A stretch of 64,000 bases of DNA. It comes from Agarilytica sp033852165. GTDB taxonomy: Bacteria > Pseudomonadota > Gammaproteobacteria > Pseudomonadales > Cellvibrionaceae. The stretch is from contig JAWSUZ010000006.1 of assembly GCA_033852165.1 (NCBI GenBank), forward strand, positions 1-64,000, read 5' to 3'. The notes under the pieces were generated by a model. That model did no database searches and was not told where the DNA came from. It saw only the letters and a program-made list of their open reading frames with translations. Of this stretch, positions 1 to 8,397 are shown in pieces. Numbering within the stretch: the stretch's first letter is position 1; each line of letters starts with the position of its first letter. Made by a program: the position numbers and the translations under genes.

Positions 1-1029
1 AAACGTATATTCTTTGGAACCCCATGTCCCAACCGAGACGTTATCTATTCTGCAAGAATCCGCAAGTGGGCGAGCATCCCATCTAAAATACGCAGATTGC
101 CCAACGATGCCTTTCGTTTTACTCCAAGAAGCTCCGGCATTAGGCAGCGGTTTTTTACCAAATGTTGTGGCACGAACTGTTTTACTTTTTGTTCCGCCCC
201 CAATGACATTACATACCACTTTAATATCGGCATAGGATTCACCCGATATGGAGATACTGCCCCAACTACCAACCTCGATACTTTGACCGCCACTGACGCT
301 CGGTAAATTAATGTACGCGGTAGCACCTGGACTAGAGCTATTCCATTTACAACTTGTCGTCATTGCAGACGACCACGTTAATGAGAAAGGGACATTCGTA
401 TATGGAACGCTGCCAACCGAAACCGTTACGCTAGCCGCCGGAAGCGTTGTGCGTCTATTGCCTCGATAAGCACTGCAGAGGCTTTGATTACAGGCCCGAA
501 CACGATAGTCGTAGTAATTATTGGCCCCTTTACTAAACCCCCGCGAACGTGAGCTACCCGTATAAACTGTATTCCAACTGCCGCCATTGGCTCTTTCTTG
601 TAATTGGTAGGCTGTTAATGAGCCCGATGAAGCTCCCCAGGAAACCGTATACGATCCGGTAGTTGAGGTGGATGGCGATGAGATTGAGCTGGGTACACCC
701 GGTGCAACTACGGTTACCGTAACCGACCCAAGTACATTAGGAATACAACCGTAACTGCATTTTGTTGGGTGTAGTTCTGTAAACACTTGATAGGAATATG
801 TCCCAGGAGGCTTACCGCTTACTGAAAACTGAGAACCCGAGGAGAAGCTAACGATAACGGGGTTGCCATTCACCGTTTCCGTCACCGTCGACAAATCCGA
901 AGCACCGGTCCAACTGATCGTAAAATTACCCGTGCTACTCGGGTTAGGCGATGCCGTCACCCCCGACCAAACATGACCAGAAACAACGAACGAAAAAAGA
1001 AATAACCCCAAGAAAAGAATGCGCTGCAT
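1..1029 (-). CDS. Partial secreted fibronectin type III-like protein (3' end outside window)
   Basis: An uninterrupted minus-strand frame of 343 codons runs from ATG at 1029 to the window edge with no stop. It starts with a hydrophobic signal peptide (residues 1 to about 20, MQRILFLGLFLFSFVVSG). Ser/Thr/Gly-rich beta-sandwich segments follow. Residues about 23-95 hold an FTISW strand motif. Residues about 97-190 contain TVSWGASSG, YQLQERANGG and YYDYRVRAC, which match fibronectin type III strands B, C and F. Several Cys residues suggest extracytoplasmic disulfides. A purine-rich stretch (GGGTAGGGT) precedes the ATG. In this bacterial group such Fn3 units often front very large RHS/SpvB-like surface proteins, but that part is not visible, so the overall identity is unknown. 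Confidence 0.75.
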   Translation of the reverse strand, partial: MQRILFLGLFLFSFVVSGHVWSGVTASPNPSSTGNFTISWTGASDLSTVTETVNGNPVIVSFSSGSQFSVSGKPPGTYSYQVFTELHPTKCSYGCIPNVLGSVTVTVVAPGVPSSISSPSTSTTGSYTVSWGASSGSLTAYQLQERANGGSWNTVYTGSSRSRGFSKGANNYYDYRVRACNQSLCSAYRGNRRTTLPAASVTVSVGSVPYTNVPFSLTWSSAMTTSCKWNSSSPGATAYINLPSVSGGQSIEVGSWGSISISGESYADIKVVCNVIGGGTKSKTVRATTFGKKPLPNAGASWSKTKGIVGQSAYFRWDARPLADSCRIDNVSVGTWGSKEYTF

Positions 1030-1573
1030 ACCCTACCCCAATCCTATAAATAAAACTCCACGCACAGAACAACCCACAAGCATCTAGCGTGCTTGTCTAT
1101 AAAGAAGTGGCCGGAAAAAACAGGATACTGGACACCATCCTTAGTGGGGGAACTGAGCCCTTAATGTGCCGCGCAAATTAACATCGTACTTCACAAACCG
1201 CAACACCCCTCAAAAATTCTGGCACGCAAACAATCATTATTAGTAATTTTATCTACTCAAAAAAACCAACTCGATCATTAATAAAGCAGAGCGATCACCC
1301 TGCAACCATGACCGCAGTCGCGCAACAAGCTCTTAACAGTCGAATGAAATTTTCTTGGCCTATATTGTCCTGCCAATGGGGCCAGGATCGCGGCTGATGC
1401 GATGGGCCAAGCTCGATGAAAAAATCTGCTGAGTCATGCTCGGGAGGGTTTCAATCGAGTCTAACCCCATTGATTCTTGCCCTGCCCCATGACCTATGCC
1501 ATATTGTCGCCCGACCAGCCAGCAGCTCCTTATATTCTGGCTTTCCCCCTAAAACATCACAACGGTACGTGAC
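1030..1573. other. Intergenic region between divergent genes
   Basis: This 544-bp stretch separates the Fn3-type gene (minus strand) from the darA-like gene (plus strand), so it should hold both promoters. I see no convincing coding frame, strong hairpin or repeat. A confident -35/-10 pair could not be assigned by eye. Confidence 0.5.
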
Positions 1574-2521
1574 ATGAAACGTGTCTTAGTTGTCACCTAC
1601 TCACAGACGGGCCAGCTTTCCCGTGTGGTCGATGCATTTGTTCAACCTTTGATCAACGACCCGTCGACCGAAGTGGTATTTGAAACCATAGCGCCGGAGA
1701 CGGCTTACCCATTTCCCTGGCCTTTTATTCAGTTTTTTACGACGTTCCCTGAAGCGGTGGTTATGCAAGCCCCGGCTATGAAGCCTTTTGGTACACATGC
1801 AAATGAAGACTTCGATCTTGTGATTTTGGCTTATCAGGTCTGGTTTCTATCGCCCTCTTTACCCACCACCGGTTTTTTGAAAAGCGAGTTTGCTGAGCGT
1901 GTATTAAAGGATACGCCGGTGATCACGTTAATCGCTTGCCGTGATATGTGGCTTTCCGCTCAAGAGAAGGTAAAGCAGGAGTTAGTGCGGTTAAAAGCTA
2001 AGCTAATCGATAACGTGGTACTTGTGGATGAAAGCGGCAGCGCAATGAGCTTTTTATCGACTCCGATGTGGATGTTCACGGGGAAAAAAGGGCCTTGGCC
2101 GCTGGTGCCTAAAGCCGGTGTTAGCGAAAAGGATATTAAGGATTGTAAACGCTTTGGTGATAGAATCGTCGACCAGTTTGAACACTTGAATGACAAGCCG
2201 ATTGACCAACCTTTATTGCAAGGGCTTGGCGCGGTGAAGATCAAAGAAAAGACCATTGCCAGTGAGCTTATCGCACACCGAAGCTTTAAAATTTGGGGCC
2301 GAATTTTACGTGCGATAGGCCCCCAGGACTCTAGATCACGCTATATCGCGGTACATTTCTATATCGGCTTTTTGGTGATATTGATTTTGACTCTAGCGCC
2401 TATAGCAGCACTACTGAAAAAAATAATAAGCCCGTTTACGAAAAAACGTATCGCAGCTCAAAAACACTATTACGCCCAGCCCTCTGGGGAAGCGTATGAA
2501 GACATAAAGTTATCAGATTAA
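1574..2521 (+). CDS. darA-like: DarA-like dialkylresorcinol biosynthesis protein (flavodoxin-like fold)
   Basis: 315 residues. The N-terminus (VLVVTYSQTGQLSRV) is a flavodoxin/NAD(P)H-oxidoreductase-type phosphate-binding loop. YQVWFLSPSLPTTGFL and ITLIACRDMW are later strands of the same fold. The C-terminus has one strongly hydrophobic segment (about 258-285) followed by Lys/Arg, so the protein is probably membrane-anchored. This architecture and the directly following ketosynthase III match DarA of dialkylresorcinol/flexirubin clusters, which aromatises the cyclohexanedione made by DarB. The stop codon overlaps the next start by one base (TAATG), implying translational coupling. Family assignment is by recognition; the product of this locus is not known. 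Confidence 0.75.
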   Translation: MKRVLVVTYSQTGQLSRVVDAFVQPLINDPSTEVVFETIAPETAYPFPWPFIQFFTTFPEAVVMQAPAMKPFGTHANEDFDLVILAYQVWFLSPSLPTTGFLKSEFAERVLKDTPVITLIACRDMWLSAQEKVKQELVRLKAKLIDNVVLVDESGSAMSFLSTPMWMFTGKKGPWPLVPKAGVSEKDIKDCKRFGDRIVDQFEHLNDKPIDQPLLQGLGAVKIKEKTIASELIAHRSFKIWGRILRAIGPQDSRSRYIAVHFYIGFLVILILTLAPIAALLKKIISPFTKKRIAAQKHYYAQPSGEAYEDIKLSD

Positions 2522-3669
2522 TGAGTAGTCAAGACGTATACATTACCCGAATTGCCAGTTTCTTACCCGGTGAACCCGTTTCAAATGACGAGATGGAAAC
2601 ACTCTTGGGAATGGTCGGAGGAAAGCCTTCGCGCTCGCGTAAACTGGTTTTACGCAGCAATGGCATTAAATCTCGCCATTACGCAATCGACAGGGAGACT
2701 TTACTTCCTTCGCATTCCAATGCTGAACTTACCGCCAATGCGATACGCGCGCTTGAGCACGACGGATTTTCTATTGATCAAATTCAGTGCATTTCCACCG
2801 GAACATCCAGCCCCGACCAGTTGGTACCTAACCATGCGGTAATGGTGCACGGCGAGCTGGGAATTCCCAGCTGCGAATGTATGGCTGCTGCAGGCATTTG
2901 TGTTTCTGGCATGAATGCCATGAAATATGCCTATATGACCATTGCTGCTGGCTGCCACGAGTATTCTGTATCAACCGGTTCTGAAACTGCCTCACTTTCT
3001 TTGCGTAGCCACAGTTTCACGCCTGAACACGAGCAAAAAGTCGCGGCTCTTGCTAAACGCCCTGAAATTGCCTTTGAAAAAGACTTTCTTCGCTGGATGC
3101 TATCGGATGGTGCTGGTGCTGCGTTATTACAATCCACGCCGAGAGAAGGCTGTATCAATTTAAAGATAGAGTGGATTGAGATTTTTTCCTACGCGAACGA
3201 AATGGAAGCGTGCATGTATGCTGGCGCAGAAAAAATCGATGGCGAACTCATTGGCTGGCAGACTTATTCCCAAGAAGAAAGGTCTGCACAATCCATTCTG
3301 TCGCTTAAGCAGGATGTTAAGTTGCTGAACGCAAATATTGTGCGTTACACCGCTGAAAAACCGTTGGCCAGTATTGTCGATAAAAAACAACTAAACCTAG
3401 ATGATATTGATTGGTTTGTATCTCATTACTCGTCTAATTATTTCCGCGATAAACTTTATGAAGGTTTAAAAAGTATCGGCTTGGAAATCCCCTATGGAAA
3501 GTGGTATTCCAACTTATCGGAAAAAGGTAACACTGGCGCAGCATCTATTTACATTATGCTGGAAGGCCTTTTGAATTCAAACAAACTCAAGATCGGCGAC
3601 AAAATTCTTTGCCATATTCCCGAAAGCGGGCGTTTTAGTGCTTGCTATATGCTTCTGACAGCGACCTAA
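2521..3669 (+). CDS. darB-like: DarB-like 3-oxoacyl-ACP synthase III
   Basis: 382 residues, thiolase-fold KAS III family. The catalytic triad can be placed: Cys127 in AAAGICVSGMNA, His302 in WFVSHYSSNYF and Asn337 in EKGNTGAAS, so the enzyme looks active. DarB enzymes join two beta-ketoacyl thioesters to give a 2,5-dialkylcyclohexane-1,3-dione, which DarA then oxidises to the resorcinol. The adjoining darA-like gene overlaps by one base and a carrier protein is encoded 4 kb away, so the same chemistry is a reasonable inference. Substrates probably come from fatty-acid synthesis, because the locus has no ketoreductase or dehydratase. It differs from FabH in having His-Tyr-Ser instead of the usual His-Gln-Ala. 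Confidence 0.8.
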   Translation: MSSQDVYITRIASFLPGEPVSNDEMETLLGMVGGKPSRSRKLVLRSNGIKSRHYAIDRETLLPSHSNAELTANAIRALEHDGFSIDQIQCISTGTSSPDQLVPNHAVMVHGELGIPSCECMAAAGICVSGMNAMKYAYMTIAAGCHEYSVSTGSETASLSLRSHSFTPEHEQKVAALAKRPEIAFEKDFLRWMLSDGAGAALLQSTPREGCINLKIEWIEIFSYANEMEACMYAGAEKIDGELIGWQTYSQEERSAQSILSLKQDVKLLNANIVRYTAEKPLASIVDKKQLNLDDIDWFVSHYSSNYFRDKLYEGLKSIGLEIPYGKWYSNLSEKGNTGAASIYIMLEGLLNSNKLKIGDKILCHIPESGRFSACYMLLTAT

Positions 3670-3696
3670 ACTCTACGCTAACACACGCCTTTTATT

Positions 3697-4101
3697 ATGA
3701 AAAAAGATGATGTTCCTCAAGATAAAAGCCAAACCTATGGTGGCTATAAACGCGTTATTTATGCTACCAATTCGGATGACGAGTACGAAAAGGTCGAATC
3801 CAGTGGCTGGGAGGCGGAAGAGTTTGTCACGCTTATGGCCGTTGAGGAATTACGTGAGCAAACTCTGGAAGCTCATGAACGTTGTCAGAAAGGAATCAGT
3901 TCCCCTCTGGAATATCATATGTATAACTGTCGCTTGGACTTACTTGCTTTGTCTCAAGCAAGTGGTTTTTTTCAATGGCAGATACGCAGGCACTTAAAGC
4001 CCAGCGTTTTTAAACGTTTGTCCGACAAAAAATTAGCGCGCTACCAAGATATTTTTGATATTGAGCGTGACGCACTTACCAGCCTTCCAACAGAACCTTA
4101 A
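3697..4101 (+). CDS. Small uncharacterised protein of the dar-like locus
   Basis: 134 residues, soluble and highly charged, no signal peptide or membrane segment. Residues about 35-60 (EAEEFVTLMAVEELREQTLEAH) and 75-125 look mostly alpha-helical; the start at 3697 gives MKKDDVPQDK. I do not recognise a family. It lies 27 bp after the ketosynthase III gene and 5 bp before the BtrH-like gene, so it is almost certainly translated from the same message and belongs to the pathway. A role as scaffold or carrier-interacting helper would be a guess. Confidence 0.7.
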   Translation: MKKDDVPQDKSQTYGGYKRVIYATNSDDEYEKVESSGWEAEEFVTLMAVEELREQTLEAHERCQKGISSPLEYHMYNCRLDLLALSQASGFFQWQIRRHLKPSVFKRLSDKKLARYQDIFDIERDALTSLPTEP

Positions 4102-4106
4102 CTTTT

Positions 4107-5099
4107 ATGCCTAAGCCTTTTGAGCACCTACACGCAGCCCATTGTGAAACCGGCGTTATGTCGGCGATGTTAAATCATCACGGTTTGAAGATCACGGAAG
4201 CGATGGCTCTGGGTTTATCTTCTAGTTTGGCGTTTGCGTATTTACCAATTATAAAGATCGGCGGCCTACCGCTTATTGCCTATCGCATGCCGCCTAAAAG
4301 CGTGATTAAGGGTTTGCAAAAACGCTTAGGTTTGAAGATGAAGTTTGAAAAGTTTTCTAACCAAGATTTAGGTATGAGGCGCTTAGACGAAATGCTCGAC
4401 CAAGGAAGAGTGGTTGGCCTGCAAACCTCGGTCTACTATCTTCCTTATTTTCCGGAAGAAATGCGCTTTCATTTCAATGCTCACAATTTAATTGTGTACG
4501 GCAAAGAAGGTAATGACTATTTAATTAGTGACCCGGTTGGCGAGGTTGTGGTCCGAGCGGATGCAAAAAGTTTGCAGAAGGCCCGCTTTGCCAAAGGTGC
4601 CTTAGCGCCAAAAGGCATGATGTATTACGCCGATTATGTTCCGGATTCCGTGAACTTGGAAAGCCAAATCCCCAAGGCGATTAAGAAAACGGCTCGCTCT
4701 ATGACGCCGCCGGTTCCGGTTATTGGCATTCGGGGTATTCATTACCTGGCGAATAAAATCGCGGCTCTGGACATCAAGAATGATAAGCGGAAAATTAAGC
4801 TTTACCTGGGCCATATCGTGCGTATGCAGGAAGAGATTGGCACTGGCGGCGGAGGCTTTCGATTCCTTTACGCAGCCTTTTTGCAAGAATCTGCCAAGAT
4901 TATGAACAGTGATTTATTGGCTGAAGCTTCGGGCATGATGACGGAAGTGGGTGACCAGTGGCGATTATTTGCATTGAACGCGGTGAAAGTATGTAAGAAG
5001 AGAAGTGAGATGGATTTAAATTTTGTCGCTGACTCTCTTCATAAATGTGCGGATCAAGAAGCTGTTGTTTGGAAGATGTTGAAAAAGTATAGGGCTTAA
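4107..5099 (+). CDS. BtrH N-terminal domain protein, predicted cysteine acyltransferase
   Basis: 330 residues. The N-terminus HLHAAHCETGVMSAML places a nucleophile-type Cys13 at the start of a helix, as in BtrH and papain/C39-like folds. FHFNAHNLIVYG (about residues 125-140) supplies the candidate His, followed by DYLISDP with a possible Asp partner. BtrH moves a gamma-Glu-aminohydroxybutyryl chain from a carrier protein to an aminoglycoside, so this protein may transfer or release an acyl chain from the carrier protein of this locus. The C-terminal 130 residues are helical (DUF4872-like). It is the last gene of the forward half and is followed by a heptamer array. Function is inferred from fold and neighbourhood. 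Confidence 0.72.
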   Translation: MPKPFEHLHAAHCETGVMSAMLNHHGLKITEAMALGLSSSLAFAYLPIIKIGGLPLIAYRMPPKSVIKGLQKRLGLKMKFEKFSNQDLGMRRLDEMLDQGRVVGLQTSVYYLPYFPEEMRFHFNAHNLIVYGKEGNDYLISDPVGEVVVRADAKSLQKARFAKGALAPKGMMYYADYVPDSVNLESQIPKAIKKTARSMTPPVPVIGIRGIHYLANKIAALDIKNDKRKIKLYLGHIVRMQEEIGTGGGGFRFLYAAFLQESAKIMNSDLLAEASGMMTEVGDQWRLFALNAVKVCKKRSEMDLNFVADSLHKCADQEAVVWKMLKKYRA

Positions 5100-5102
5100 A
5101 AT

Positions 5103-5182
5103 CGGGGTACGGGGTACGGGGTACGGGGTACGGGGTACGGGGTACGGGGTACGGGGTACGGGGTACGGGGTACGGGGTACGG
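5103..5182. repeat. Heptamer tandem array (CGGGGTA)n
   Basis: About 11 near-perfect head-to-tail copies of CGGGGTA, placed exactly between the convergent 3' ends of the two halves of the dar-like locus. The same heptamer in the opposite orientation recurs at 21546-21622. Confidence 0.95.
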
Positions 5183-5218
5183 CAAGAATATAAAAAATAG
5201 AATTAATCGCTAATAATT

Positions 5219-6181
5219 TTAGCGATTAATTGCGATGAAGCTCCATCGGCCGTTTTTATCTTTGTCGATAATGACATGTTGACCATCTTCGTTACCGCCT
5301 GCAAATTCGGCCAAGCTAATTGCTGAGCACTTTCCTTTCTGATGCGTTTCTTTGTTGATTAAAATCACTTCGGGGTCAAAGCCCAAATCTTGGGATATCG
5401 CTTCTCTCTCTTCTGTATTTATATTTGAACCGAATACAATATTGGCAGAAATTTCTCTATTTTTTATTAAATCAGCAACACGTTCCAATAAAGCCGCTTG
5501 AGATAAAGTATCTGCAAAATCGGGGCACGAGGCCTGTACAGGTTCATTCACGTCTGTGCCGACTAAGAACCACACACTCGACTCGATTAACGGGGTATCC
5601 GCTTCCAGGCCTTCTATCGCACGATGAGTGTCGATCGGTGTCGCCGCTTCGACAAGTAAGCCGATTAACGCCGAGTCGATACGCCCTTGTTCTATATCTA
5701 TTTGAGCCAGTTTGAAGGAGGATTCTAGAGCAAAATCCGATTTGGCTAAGTAGATGCTGTTCGCGTGTAAATTTAGCTGTTGGGAAACATGGAAGTTTGC
5801 TGAGTTACCCACGGTATTCACGAATTTGAATGGGCTGGGGAAACGCTTTTGCCGGAAGAGTTCGTCTAAGACGCTGGCTGTATTTTCTAAAGAGCTGCTT
5901 GCTGACGATAAAAAAAGTCCCGTTCTTGCGGGTAATTCGTGTGTTTCTTTGCCGTTATCATCACTGCTATCGTTACAACTGTCTTTACCGCTATCTCCAC
6001 AACTATCGTTGCGGCTGTCCTTACCGTTATTTTTACAGCTAAACGCACCGATTAAAGCCAGCTGGGTAAATCTGTCGATACGACGAATGCTTTTACCCGC
6101 GAGTTTTTTTAATATCTTTTTTAACGGCGGCAATTCATCCGTAATGGTTTGCTGAGAAATAGCGCTTCGATAGATGTTCAT
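5219..6181 (-). CDS. Ketosynthase-like protein lacking the catalytic Cys (chain-length-factor-like)
   Basis: 320 residues, shorter than a full ketosynthase (about 400). TGLFLSSASSSLENT and FKFVNTVGNSANFHVSQQL correspond to the N-terminal half of KAS II enzymes. At the nucleophile position it reads IYLAKSDFALESS, with Lys in place of Cys, so condensation activity is unlikely. The neighbour is an active KAS II, so this is probably its heterodimer partner, as chain-length factors are in type II polyketide and aryl polyene systems. Residues about 49-82 are a low-complexity Asn/Asp/Ser/Gly/Lys insert encoded by degenerate tandem repeats (5936-6037). It starts 147 bp after the ketosynthase gene and is the last gene of the reverse operon. 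Confidence 0.65.
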   Translation of the reverse strand: MNIYRSAISQQTITDELPPLKKILKKLAGKSIRRIDRFTQLALIGAFSCKNNGKDSRNDSCGDSGKDSCNDSSDDNGKETHELPARTGLFLSSASSSLENTASVLDELFRQKRFPSPFKFVNTVGNSANFHVSQQLNLHANSIYLAKSDFALESSFKLAQIDIEQGRIDSALIGLLVEAATPIDTHRAIEGLEADTPLIESSVWFLVGTDVNEPVQASCPDFADTLSQAALLERVADLIKNREISANIVFGSNINTEEREAISQDLGFDPEVILINKETHQKGKCSAISLAEFAGGNEDGQHVIIDKDKNGRWSFIAINR

Positions 6182-6328
6182 CGTTTCGCTCCGGTTACAA
6201 GACTCATTACAACCCTCGTTCCCATTTCAAGCCCCATTACATTACCCACTATAAGCCCCACATCAGTACTCAAAATAGGCCGTTCATAAATATAGCGCTC
6301 AGAAATAGTAGAAACACGGAGGAAAGCG

Positions 6329-7558
6329 TTACACATTGGAAATAACCACGGCTGTATTGTTGCCACCAAAACCAAAGTAATTCAACAGAAAATAACCGGG
6401 TTCGAAGACGTAGGTATCGTCTACAAAATCTAGGTTAAAGGTCTCATCGACATCCGTTTTGTGCAACGGCAGTAATACTTGTTCGTTTAACAAGGACTGT
6501 AATAAAACGATTAGCTCTACAATGCCGCAAGCGCCGAGCGTATGTCCCAGGTAAGGTTTAATACAAGCAACGGGAGGTATGTTGCTAAAAACTCGCTGTA
6601 GGCCTGCCGCTTCAGATTCATCATTCGACAAGCTCGCGGTACCATGGGCTTTAACCATGCGGATATCTTCGGGTTTTATCTCGGCCTGTTTTAAGGCCAA
6701 TTTAATGGCCTCTTCAATTGTCGAACCGTCGGGGTTACATGCCGTAATACTATAATTATCCGCAACGTTCGCAGCGGATACAAAACCGAAATTATGAGCA
6801 GCTTTTTCTCGCGAAATAATCACGGCACCGCAAGCTTCGCCCAGCACTAAACCATCGCGATTTTTATCAAATGGGCGCATACCTTTTTGGCTTATCAATT
6901 CTAAACCTGAAAATCCGCACACGGTTGTTTCGTTATAAAACTCAGCACCCAAAACAATGGCTCGTTCAATATCCCCTCTGCGTACTAGGTCTGCCGCGTA
7001 CATAAGTGCATTTGCAGCGGAGGAACACGCGGTGTTAAAGGTGTACACCGGCCCTGTCATCGAATATTTCTCTACGATGCGCTCGCTCATGCTTTGATAG
7101 CTTCGAATGCTCGACAAGATATTGTTATCTGATAATGCAGCTTGTGGCTGTTCTGAATTCTGCTCCGGATTCTGTTCTGAGCTCTTCCCTAAACCCGTCC
7201 CTAAACTCTTCTCTAAATTTTGAGCTTGCGTCTGTAAGGATTGCTCTACCGCAAAAATATCGAAAGCGGTCGAGCCGACAAATAACCCCATTGAGGTGAG
7301 GTCTTGAGTCGTCAGTCCTGCGTCAGATAGCGCATCTTCAATAACACGATCAATAATCTGATATTGCCGATCAGGGCCAAGGTCGAGTGGAGACTCGGCG
7401 ATAAGATGATACGGAACCTCGTAGCTTTGTCCGTTCTTTGCCACATTCACAGCAGTAGGCACACAGTTTTTCTGCTGAATTGATGTGAGCACTGACTGTA
7501 CCGAAGCGCCTAGGGCACTCGCCAATCCAATCCCATTAAAGTAAATTTTTTCAGCCAT
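6329..7558 (-). CDS. 3-oxoacyl-ACP synthase, KAS II type
   Basis: 409 residues with an intact Cys-His-His site: Cys178 in FNTACSSAANALM, His305 in VKAHGTASLSNDE and His339 in IKPYLGHTLGACG. It should extend carrier-bound acyl chains by decarboxylative condensation. Residues about 112-146 form a Gln/Asn/Ser-rich insert (KSSEQNPEQNSEQPQA) just before the active-site region; its DNA (7140-7220) is a decayed tandem repeat, so it is probably a recent expansion in a surface loop. It follows the carrier-protein gene and precedes the Cys-less ketosynthase-like gene, as expected of a KS/chain-length-factor pair. Confidence 0.82.
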   Translation of the reverse strand: MAEKIYFNGIGLASALGASVQSVLTSIQQKNCVPTAVNVAKNGQSYEVPYHLIAESPLDLGPDRQYQIIDRVIEDALSDAGLTTQDLTSMGLFVGSTAFDIFAVEQSLQTQAQNLEKSLGTGLGKSSEQNPEQNSEQPQAALSDNNILSSIRSYQSMSERIVEKYSMTGPVYTFNTACSSAANALMYAADLVRRGDIERAIVLGAEFYNETTVCGFSGLELISQKGMRPFDKNRDGLVLGEACGAVIISREKAAHNFGFVSAANVADNYSITACNPDGSTIEEAIKLALKQAEIKPEDIRMVKAHGTASLSNDESEAAGLQRVFSNIPPVACIKPYLGHTLGACGIVELIVLLQSLLNEQVLLPLHKTDVDETFNLDFVDDTYVFEPGYFLLNYFGFGGNNTAVVISNV

Positions 7559-7600
7559 TACTTATTTACGCTTCAATCTGTCGTGGTGATTATTCATCGA

Positions 7601-7720
7601 GACTATTTAGTTGTGCTGTCGCGACTTAGTTGTACCGTCATGACTTAGTTGTACCGTCGTGACTTAGTTATACCGTCGGGACTTAGCTATATCGTGACGA
7701 CTCAGCTGTATCGTCACGAC
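7601..7720. repeat. Degenerate tandem repeat, about 19-bp period
   Basis: Roughly six copies built on GACTTAGTTGTACCGTC plus two variable bases fill most of the gap between the carrier-protein stop and the ketosynthase start. The copies drift progressively (TTAGTT to TTAGCT to TCAGCT), a sign of an older array. Confidence 0.85.
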
Positions 7721-7743
7721 GTTTATCTAACCTTGAGCATTCG

Positions 7744-8013
7744 TTAATCGTGATTTTTTTCGATATATTCGGCTAGCGTATTAATGGAAGCAAACGCTAT
7801 ACGGCCTTCTTTGCCCCCTTCAATACGCGTACGATGCTGAGACAGAACGGCCATTGATATTTGCAAGGCGTCTAAGGAGTCAAGATCAAGCTTGGATTGT
7901 CGACCAAAGAGCGGTTCTTCATTGCTAATATCGCCCACCTCAAAATCGTCTTCTTTATCGCACTCTTCGATAATCATCAATTTTAGTGCTTGCTTTAGCT
8001 CATCTGTATTCAC
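7744..8013 (-). CDS. Acyl carrier protein
   Basis: 89 residues, acidic. The phosphopantetheine attachment motif is LDLDSLDALQ with Ser46, in the usual DSL context. The flanking helices (N-terminal DELKQALKLMIIEECD, C-terminal INTLAEYIEKNHD) fit the four-helix carrier fold. It should carry the growing acyl chain for the neighbouring ketosynthase pair and be a donor for the KAS III or BtrH-like enzyme of the same locus. It lies downstream of the exporter genes across a 384-bp gap holding two repeats, so it may have its own promoter. Confidence 0.85.
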   Translation of the reverse strand: MNTDELKQALKLMIIEECDKEDDFEVGDISNEEPLFGRQSKLDLDSLDALQISMAVLSQHRTRIEGGKEGRIAFASINTLAEYIEKNHD

Positions 8014-8092
8014 ATTTATTAACTCTTATTCTGTTCGTCTTTTGTTTCAGTCCGCCCCCGCCGTCCCAATGTTGTTGGTTTAAGAGCAGCGA

Positions 8093-8255
8093 TCGTAGGG
8101 TGGAAAAGCGAAGCGCCTTCCACCATTGCCGAATAGGGGGCGTCAATTCAACATGTTAACGGAGGGTGGACGTTCCTATCATAGTGATTATTAAGAGGAC
8201 TTAACGTAGGCTGGGTTACCAATGTCGGAAGGCGCTTCGCTTTTCCAACCTACGA
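8093..8255. mobile_element. MITE-like inverted-repeat element (GTAGGGTGGA type)
   Basis: The left end begins TCGTAGGGTGGAAAAGCG (8093-8128). The right end is its near inverse, ending CGCTTTTCCAACCTACGA (8220-8255). About 36 bp at each end can pair with few mismatches around a 90-bp core with no gene. This type of GTAGGGTGGAnnAGCGAAGCGC palindrome is a familiar non-coding repeat in many gammaproteobacteria; no transposase is encoded here. Confidence 0.7.
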
Positions 8256-8295
8256 GGGGGAGTAATTTCACAATGGTTAAGTCAACTGCATTATC

Positions 8296-8391
8296 CCCGC
8301 TTCCCGGTTTCCCGCTTCCTGGTTTCCCGTTTCCCGTTTCCCGTTTCCCGTTTCCCGTTTCCCGTTTCCCGTCTCCCGTCTCCCGTCTCCC
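8296..8391. repeat. Heptamer tandem array (CCCGTTT)n
   Basis: A run of CCCGTTT/CCCGTCT units with a few early variants (CCCGCTT, CCTGGTT), about 13 copies, ending 7 bp before the stop codon of the ABC permease gene. It is the second member of the GGG-containing heptamer family in this window. Confidence 0.9.
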
Positions 8392-8397
8392 ATCATT

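Larger units (their letters stand above)
8014..8397. other. Repeat-filled intergenic region inside the dar-like operon
   Basis: 384 bp between the ABC permease stop and the carrier-protein start. It contains an inverted-repeat element (8093-8255) and a heptamer array (8296-8391). No coding frame is convincing. The carrier-protein promoter or an operon-internal processing site may lie here. Confidence 0.6.

Noticed and set aside
5103..5182. Possible CRISPR array
   Set aside because: The repeats are 7 bp and contiguous with no spacers; no cas genes are present. It is a simple tandem array.
5754..6155. 133-codon plus-strand frame opposite the Cys-less ketosynthase gene
   Set aside because: It is Leu/Ser-rich because it reads the complementary strand of the low-complexity repeat; it is a shadow frame.
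6178..6375. 65-codon minus-strand frame between the two ketosynthase-type genes
   Set aside because: It overlaps the end of the ketosynthase gene in another frame and the start of the next gene; there is no ribosome-binding site or recognisable domain.
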